64,000 nucleotides of DNA from Delphinapterus leucas (taxonomy: Eukaryota > Chordata > Mammalia > Artiodactyla > Monodontidae). The stretch spans positions 14,394,581 through 14,458,580 of the forward strand of contig NW_022098004.1 in the NCBI RefSeq assembly GCF_002288925.2, read 5' to 3'. Under the pieces are notes generated by a model. That model did not search any database and was not told where the DNA came from. It saw only the letters and a program-made list of their open reading frames with translations. The position numbers and the translations under genes are program-made. This document shows, piece by piece, positions 59,540 to 64,000 of this stretch. Every line of letters begins with the position of its first letter. Position 1 is the stretch's first letter.

Positions 59540-59890
59540 CCACACCATGCTGCTAGAATTTAGCAGCTAAGATTGACCCAACCCTTCATTATGTCACTCC
59601 CTTGCTCAAAAGTTAACTATCCCCTGCTGAGTAAAAGATAATGTTAAAATGTCCCTAACCTTATATTCAAGGATCTCCACGACTGGGCTCCATCCTGCCC
59701 TACCACTCCCAGGCATTTTTTTTTTTTTTTTTTTTTTTTTTTACTATTTCTCTGTAGAAACTCTCTTCCTAGGCAAAACTAGTTTGCTCAGTGTCCCCAA
59801 AACATGCGATACCATGTGATTGTTGCTGACCTTTCATAAGGATAATATTCTTGCCTTTCTCCCCACCCCCATACCTGACTAGGCTACTAG
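59540..59890 (+). mobile_element. L2 fragment with an internal T tract
   Basis: 'ttatgtcactcccttgctca' and 'ccacgactgggctccatcct' match L2 3' text. A run of about 25 T at 59718-59742 interrupts it. Then 'tctctgtagaaactctcttc' resumes in the same style. Confidence 0.65.
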
Positions 59891-60370
59891 ATATGATATT
59901 TTCCTCTGTAGACCCCTAGAGGAAGTTCTCTCTTTCTCTTTTTTTTATATTAACACAAATACTTTTTTTTTTAAGCCATGCAAATTTTTTGACATGATTT
60001 AGGAAATATCAGTAGTTCACAATGGTTTGGTATTGTGTACTGAAGATAATAGTAAAGATATCTAGACTGAGTCATATCCGTTTACACTCTACCCTTTAAA
60101 GTGTACTTACAGTATTTAGATTATCTTTAAACAGATCTATACAACATAATAAAATATAAAATAGATTGCGCAATGTTTAAGAAATAGTCATTGTACTTGA
60201 GGTAGAAAAAAGCTTTAATCTGTGATGAGTGTTTACTATATACTGTAGCTTCACATATCTTGCTGAACTAGGTTTTCTGTGGGTGTGTCCATTTGATTAC
60301 ACTGTTTAACTATGGAGAATTTTGCACCTGTTGTGCACAAAGAAGTAAGGCCCTTTGTAAAGGTTGAACA
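59891..60370. other. Unassigned AT-rich stretch
   Basis: No gene, RNA or repeat that I can name. Confidence 0.4.
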
Positions 60371-60374
60371 AAGG

Positions 60375-60490
60375 TTCATTCATTCATTCCTTTCACAAGA
60401 TTTCACTGTGCACCTTCTAGGTGCCAGGCACTGTGCTAGGTGACAGATGTACACAGATAAAAGTGTCCTGTCCTAAGGGAGCTCCCTAAC
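60375..60490 (-). mobile_element. Ancient L2/MIR-type remnant
   Basis: 'ttcattcattcattcctttc' and 'ggtgccaggcactgtgctag' followed by 'ctaagggagctc' match common MIR/L2-derived remnants. Strand tentative. Confidence 0.6.
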
Positions 60491-62639
60491 ATTAGTTCAG
60501 GAGACAGGGCTAAGGCTTGTAGCAGAGCTATACCCAAGGGACTCTGTGTCAATGATCCAGTGCCATAATAATGCTAAGTAGCAACCAACCACATAACTTT
60601 AGTGGATGAAACAGTAACTGTTAATTTCGGTGGCTGCCTCAGCACTTCTGCTGATTTGGGTTGAGCTCAATGAAGTGTCTGGGGGTTAGGTGCTGCTGGC
60701 TGATCTAGGATGGCCTCACCATGTTGATCTAGCTCTGTTTCATGTGTCTCTCATCCTCCAGCAGGTATGTTCTCATGGTACTGGCTTAGACACAAGAGGA
60801 AGAGCATGCTCTTGATGAGTTTTAAGCTTTTGCTTTAAAATATCCCATTGGTTAAAGCAAGCTGCATGGCTGAGACCAGAATCAGAGTTATATGGCACAG
60901 GGCATGGATACAGAGATGGAAGAATGGAGGTTGACATTGCAATCTATCACAGGCTCTGAACACACACACCAGGGGCACCTAACTCAGCCTAGGGAGATGA
61001 GGAATGGTTTCTCCAAGTAGGTTATGTTGACTTGAGTAGAATTTTGAAAGAGAAGATGGAAGTTAGCTAGGGAATAAAGAAGATGCTTTAAACAGAGCAA
61101 TCCACATGAGCTATTGTAAGTACTTCCACATTTTTGCCTCATAGATGCATATACCCTTTGCCTGTTAACCTTTACCCCCTTTCCCATTTGGAATTTAGAT
61201 TTGAGTTCTACATGTGCAGCAAACTTCTTATGACCATAAGGCAGTAAGTGTCAGGTTGAAGGTCTGCAGAAAGATGGCACTTAACACATCACTGAGCCAC
61301 TGTTAAGAGCCCCAACTGACTATGCCCAGACTTCTTGTCATATGAGTCAGCACCAGAAACTCCTGTAAAATCCCCTGAAGAATGACCTTGTTCTTCAGTG
61401 TTCCACACTCCACCCCTTTCTTCCTTCAATCAAAACTCCCATTTGTTCAGTCAAGCTGACTCCAGATGCTTTGCATCATTTGCAGAAATGGTGACACTAT
61501 TCATCTCCAGAATGACATTTCTAAATTTCTAGAATTTCAGGTGCCCTCGACAAGACAACACCCCTCCCCTGACCTCATCACTGTGAAGAGTAAAGATGGG
61601 CATACCTTGGACGCGCCTGGAAGGTCCTTCATACCTCCCTTTCCTCAGTATTCACAGTTTGGCCACCGTTATCTGCCTTCAGACCATCATTATCTGTTAT
61701 CATTATTCCCTTTAGCCTGGTTTATGCTAGTCACACAAGAAGCCCCAGGATTCTAGATCATTCATTATCCCTTGCACTTCATCCCAAATGGTCCTGTACA
61801 TTCTGTTTTCTAACCCCATTTCCTACCCTCTTCATCTCCTGAAACTCTCAGGAATTGGTTGTTGGGATCAGCAAAATTCCTCTTTTCTCAAAATCTCTGA
61901 GTTTTTCCTTCTTGCTCTAAAGGAGATCTGGGTCTCCTCTGAGGACAGTGATTCCTCTGCAGCCCTCTCAAGTGGTGGCTGTTTCTTCCCCGCACCTTGC
62001 AGTGGAATAGGTATCCTCTTTGTCCTTTATTTTTTCTCTTTGTCCTTATTGCTGCTTCCAGACCATTCTGCTTCCCTCCTTCCCAAAAGTGTCCAGCTTT
62101 GATTCTGATGTTAACCAGACTGTGCTACCCCCATTGCCATCATGTGGCCACTACCACTCTCCAACCCTGCTCCCACATAACCTCAGTATCCTTATAGATG
62201 ATGCTTCCAAAACACTAATTTCTAAAATCCCTGACCGCCTCTCCTCTAAAAAGTTTGTCCTCCATTGTAGCTCAGTTATTCCCTTTGTGTCCTTGTTTCA
62301 CCTCTTATCTCACTTAGATTCTGTGGCTTATTATTATAATCACTCCTTCGAGTATAACCTTGGTTCCCTTTCCCCTCTCTCCCGTTTCATTGTACTCTTC
62401 TGACAGAACGCAAGCCTTAATAAAATCTAACCTTCCACCTATGCATGCACAAGAGGGCGGCTGAACATGACTGGAAGATTCACATGCCTCTGCTAACTGC
62501 TCTCACTTGTTTATGACCACTCACCTTAAGAAGGCCTTCAGTGTCACTCATCAATTCTACTTACATTATCCTAGCACAGGCATTGACGCATTCTCACAGA
62601 TGGCCATTCCATACCTTCCCCTCTCCTTTCAAACTTTTC
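60491..62639. other. Unassigned intergenic region
   Basis: Pyrimidine-rich on the plus strand from about 61.4 kb onward. The 127-codon frame at 62020-62403 and the 104-codon frame at 61788-62102 have low complexity (Ser/Leu/Pro), no domains and no splice context. 60.54-60.95 kb may be an old LTR. No gene is called. Confidence 0.4.
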
Positions 62640-64000
62640 ATAACTTCTTCCCCATCCTAAGATGACAACCTTGTCTCCTAGTTCACTGAGAAAATAAAAA
62701 TAAGAAGAGAAAGTCCACAAGGTTCCCACCTCCCCGCATCCATGCTCATCTACTCTGCCTTCCCTCCTATCAATAATGATGAATGGTATGTGCTCCTAAC
62801 TTGGGCCAACTCCTCCACTTGTGTACACCTGATTCCATCACTCCAACCATTCTCCTCTCTCTCCTGGATCATTTCCCTCAGCAAATAAACAAGCCATTAT
62901 TTCTCTCATCTTCAAAAACAACAACAACTGTCTCTTGATCTCACTTCTCTTTCCAGCTACGGTCCCATTTCTCCTCCCCTTCAGACAATGAGAATTGGCT
63001 ATTTTCCCATCTCCAAACCTTTCCTCCCATCAGATTTTCATGCTTATGACTCCACAGAATGTCCTCTTGTCAAGGTTATGAATGACATCCAAATTGCTAT
63101 ATCTAATGGTCAATATCTATCCTTAATCTTTCTGAAGCTTTAAACACAATTGATTACTCCTTTCTCCCTGGAACACTTTCTTCTCTTGGCACCACACACA
63201 CTTTGTTTTCTGCCTATCTTGCTGGGGACTCCTTGGTTTCTTTTGTCCTCTTCTCCAACTTCTCACTCTTCATGAGTGCTTTTATCCAGCCTTGTGGCTC
63301 TCTATGTTGATGATTCTCAAATATACATTTCAAGCCCAGACCTCTCCTTTGAATTCTATATATGTATGCATATACATATATCTAACTACCTGATCAACAT
63401 TCCCACTTGGTTGTCCAATAGGCATCTTGAACTTAACACATCCAAAACCAAATTCTTGATTTCTACACCAAAGTCTAATTCTTCCCATCTTTGAAAATGG
63501 CAACCATACACTTGAGTCAGCCTTGACTCCTCTCTTACTCTCATTTCCACATCTGATCCATCAGTGAATTATTTGACTCTACCTTTAAAGTATATGTTTT
63601 AATAGATATTTTAGAATCCACTACCTCCACTGCTACTACCCTGATCCGAGACAATGGTCTGTTGCCTAGCCTCGTAGCTGACCTCCCAGCTTCTGTCCTT
63701 GACCCTCTTATGGGTTATTCCCCTCACTGTAACCCAAATCATCCCTTAGAATATGTCATTCCTAAACTTATACCCTCCAGTAGCTTCCCATTTCACCCTA
63801 CGTCAGAGTCAAACTCCAACTAATAAGGTCTGCTGCATTCCTACACCATTTGTCCCATCCTGCCTTTGCTTCCTTGCAACCTCCTCTCTTATGCTCTCCT
63901 TGCTAACTCACTCTGATCAGTCACACTGCTTTCCTTGTGATTCCTGGCTTAGCACCTCTGCACTTGCCTGTTCCTTTTGCCTAGAATGGTCTTTCCTCAG
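62640..64000 (+). mobile_element. L2 LINE (CR1-clade) reverse-transcriptase and 3' region, runs off the window
   Basis: The frame at 63276-63494 reads LVALYVDDSQIYISSPDLSF and later PTWLSNRHLELNTSKTKFLI, the L2 reverse transcriptase with its catalytic Y-x-DD block as YVDD. Upstream, 63070-63190 gives 'gttatgaatgacatccaaat' and 'acacaattgattactccttt' (NDI...TIDYS-like). Downstream text to 64000 follows L2 consensus order ('cttgactcctctcttactct', 'ccactgctactaccctgatc'). Frames are broken; the left limit is uncertain. Confidence 0.85.

Noticed and set aside
61466..62403. Ser/Leu/Pro-rich frames (96-127 codons) as a gene
   Set aside because: They follow from a pyrimidine-rich plus strand leading into an L2 element; no recognisable domain or exon structure.

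Overview
This is nuclear DNA of a cetacean, probably a toothed whale. It carries about 18 tRNA-derived SINEs of the CHR type (Cetacea/Hippo/Ruminant family), recognisable by the 5' motif GGGCTTCCCTGGTGGCGCAG, in a long (~330 bp) and a short, deletion-type (~205-215 bp) class. The rest is mostly mammalian interspersed repeats around one intact protein-coding gene. All identifications come from reading the sequence against remembered families; no alignment or database search was run.

Left part (about 2.1-24.3 kb): a very large, old nuclear copy of mitochondrial DNA (numt), almost all on the minus strand. Read left to right it runs backwards through the mitochondrial map: COX2, tRNA-Asp/Ser, COX1, tRNA-Tyr/Cys, the light-strand origin, tRNA-Asn/Ala/Trp, ND2, tRNA-Met/Gln/Ile, ND1, tRNA-Leu, 16S, tRNA-Val, 12S, tRNA-Phe, control region, tRNA-Pro/Thr, cytochrome b, tRNA-Glu and part of ND6. 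That is roughly 10 kb of one mtDNA molecule read through its control region. It has since been opened by an L1 3' end in tRNA-Cys, a gammaretrovirus-like ERV in ND2, a 6.6-kb chimeric retrocopy in 16S, several CHR SINEs, and a (GT)n tract beside a 100-base assembly gap in 12S.

The 16S insertion (12593-19199) is the most unusual object. An L1 5' end (5'UTR plus most of ORF1) is fused directly to a spliced, 3'-complete ENAH (Mena) cDNA with its long 3'UTR and poly(A). The whole unit is flanked by one short target-site duplication. The L1 ORF1 frame runs into the ENAH EVH1 frame without a stop at the junction.

Middle part (24.3-34.6 kb): a composite L1 array present twice in the same order (about 24.3-28.7 and 29.8-34.0 kb), an old tandem duplication, followed by a minus-strand ERV LTR with a clear polypurine tract.

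Right-centre (36.8-47.3 kb): the minus-strand KRAB zinc-finger gene ZNF19. A CpG-rich promoter lies at about 47.3 kb, a leader coding exon at 45.1 kb, KRAB-A (exactly 127 bp) at 42.1 kb, KRAB-B at 41.4 kb, and the zinc-finger exon at 36.8-37.9 kb. Splice sites and phases agree and give a 455-residue protein. Introns hold a Tigger element, L1, CHR SINEs, MIR and MER5A.

Right end (47.4-64 kb): nested L1/LTR/SINE insertions, a MaLR LTR end, MIR and L2 pieces, and two decayed zinc-finger remnants (one a duplicate of the ZNF19 C-terminus). There is also a small antisense retrocopy with a perfect 10-bp target-site duplication, and an L2 LINE with recognisable reverse-transcriptase sequence running off the window end. 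No CRISPR, operon or prokaryotic feature is present.
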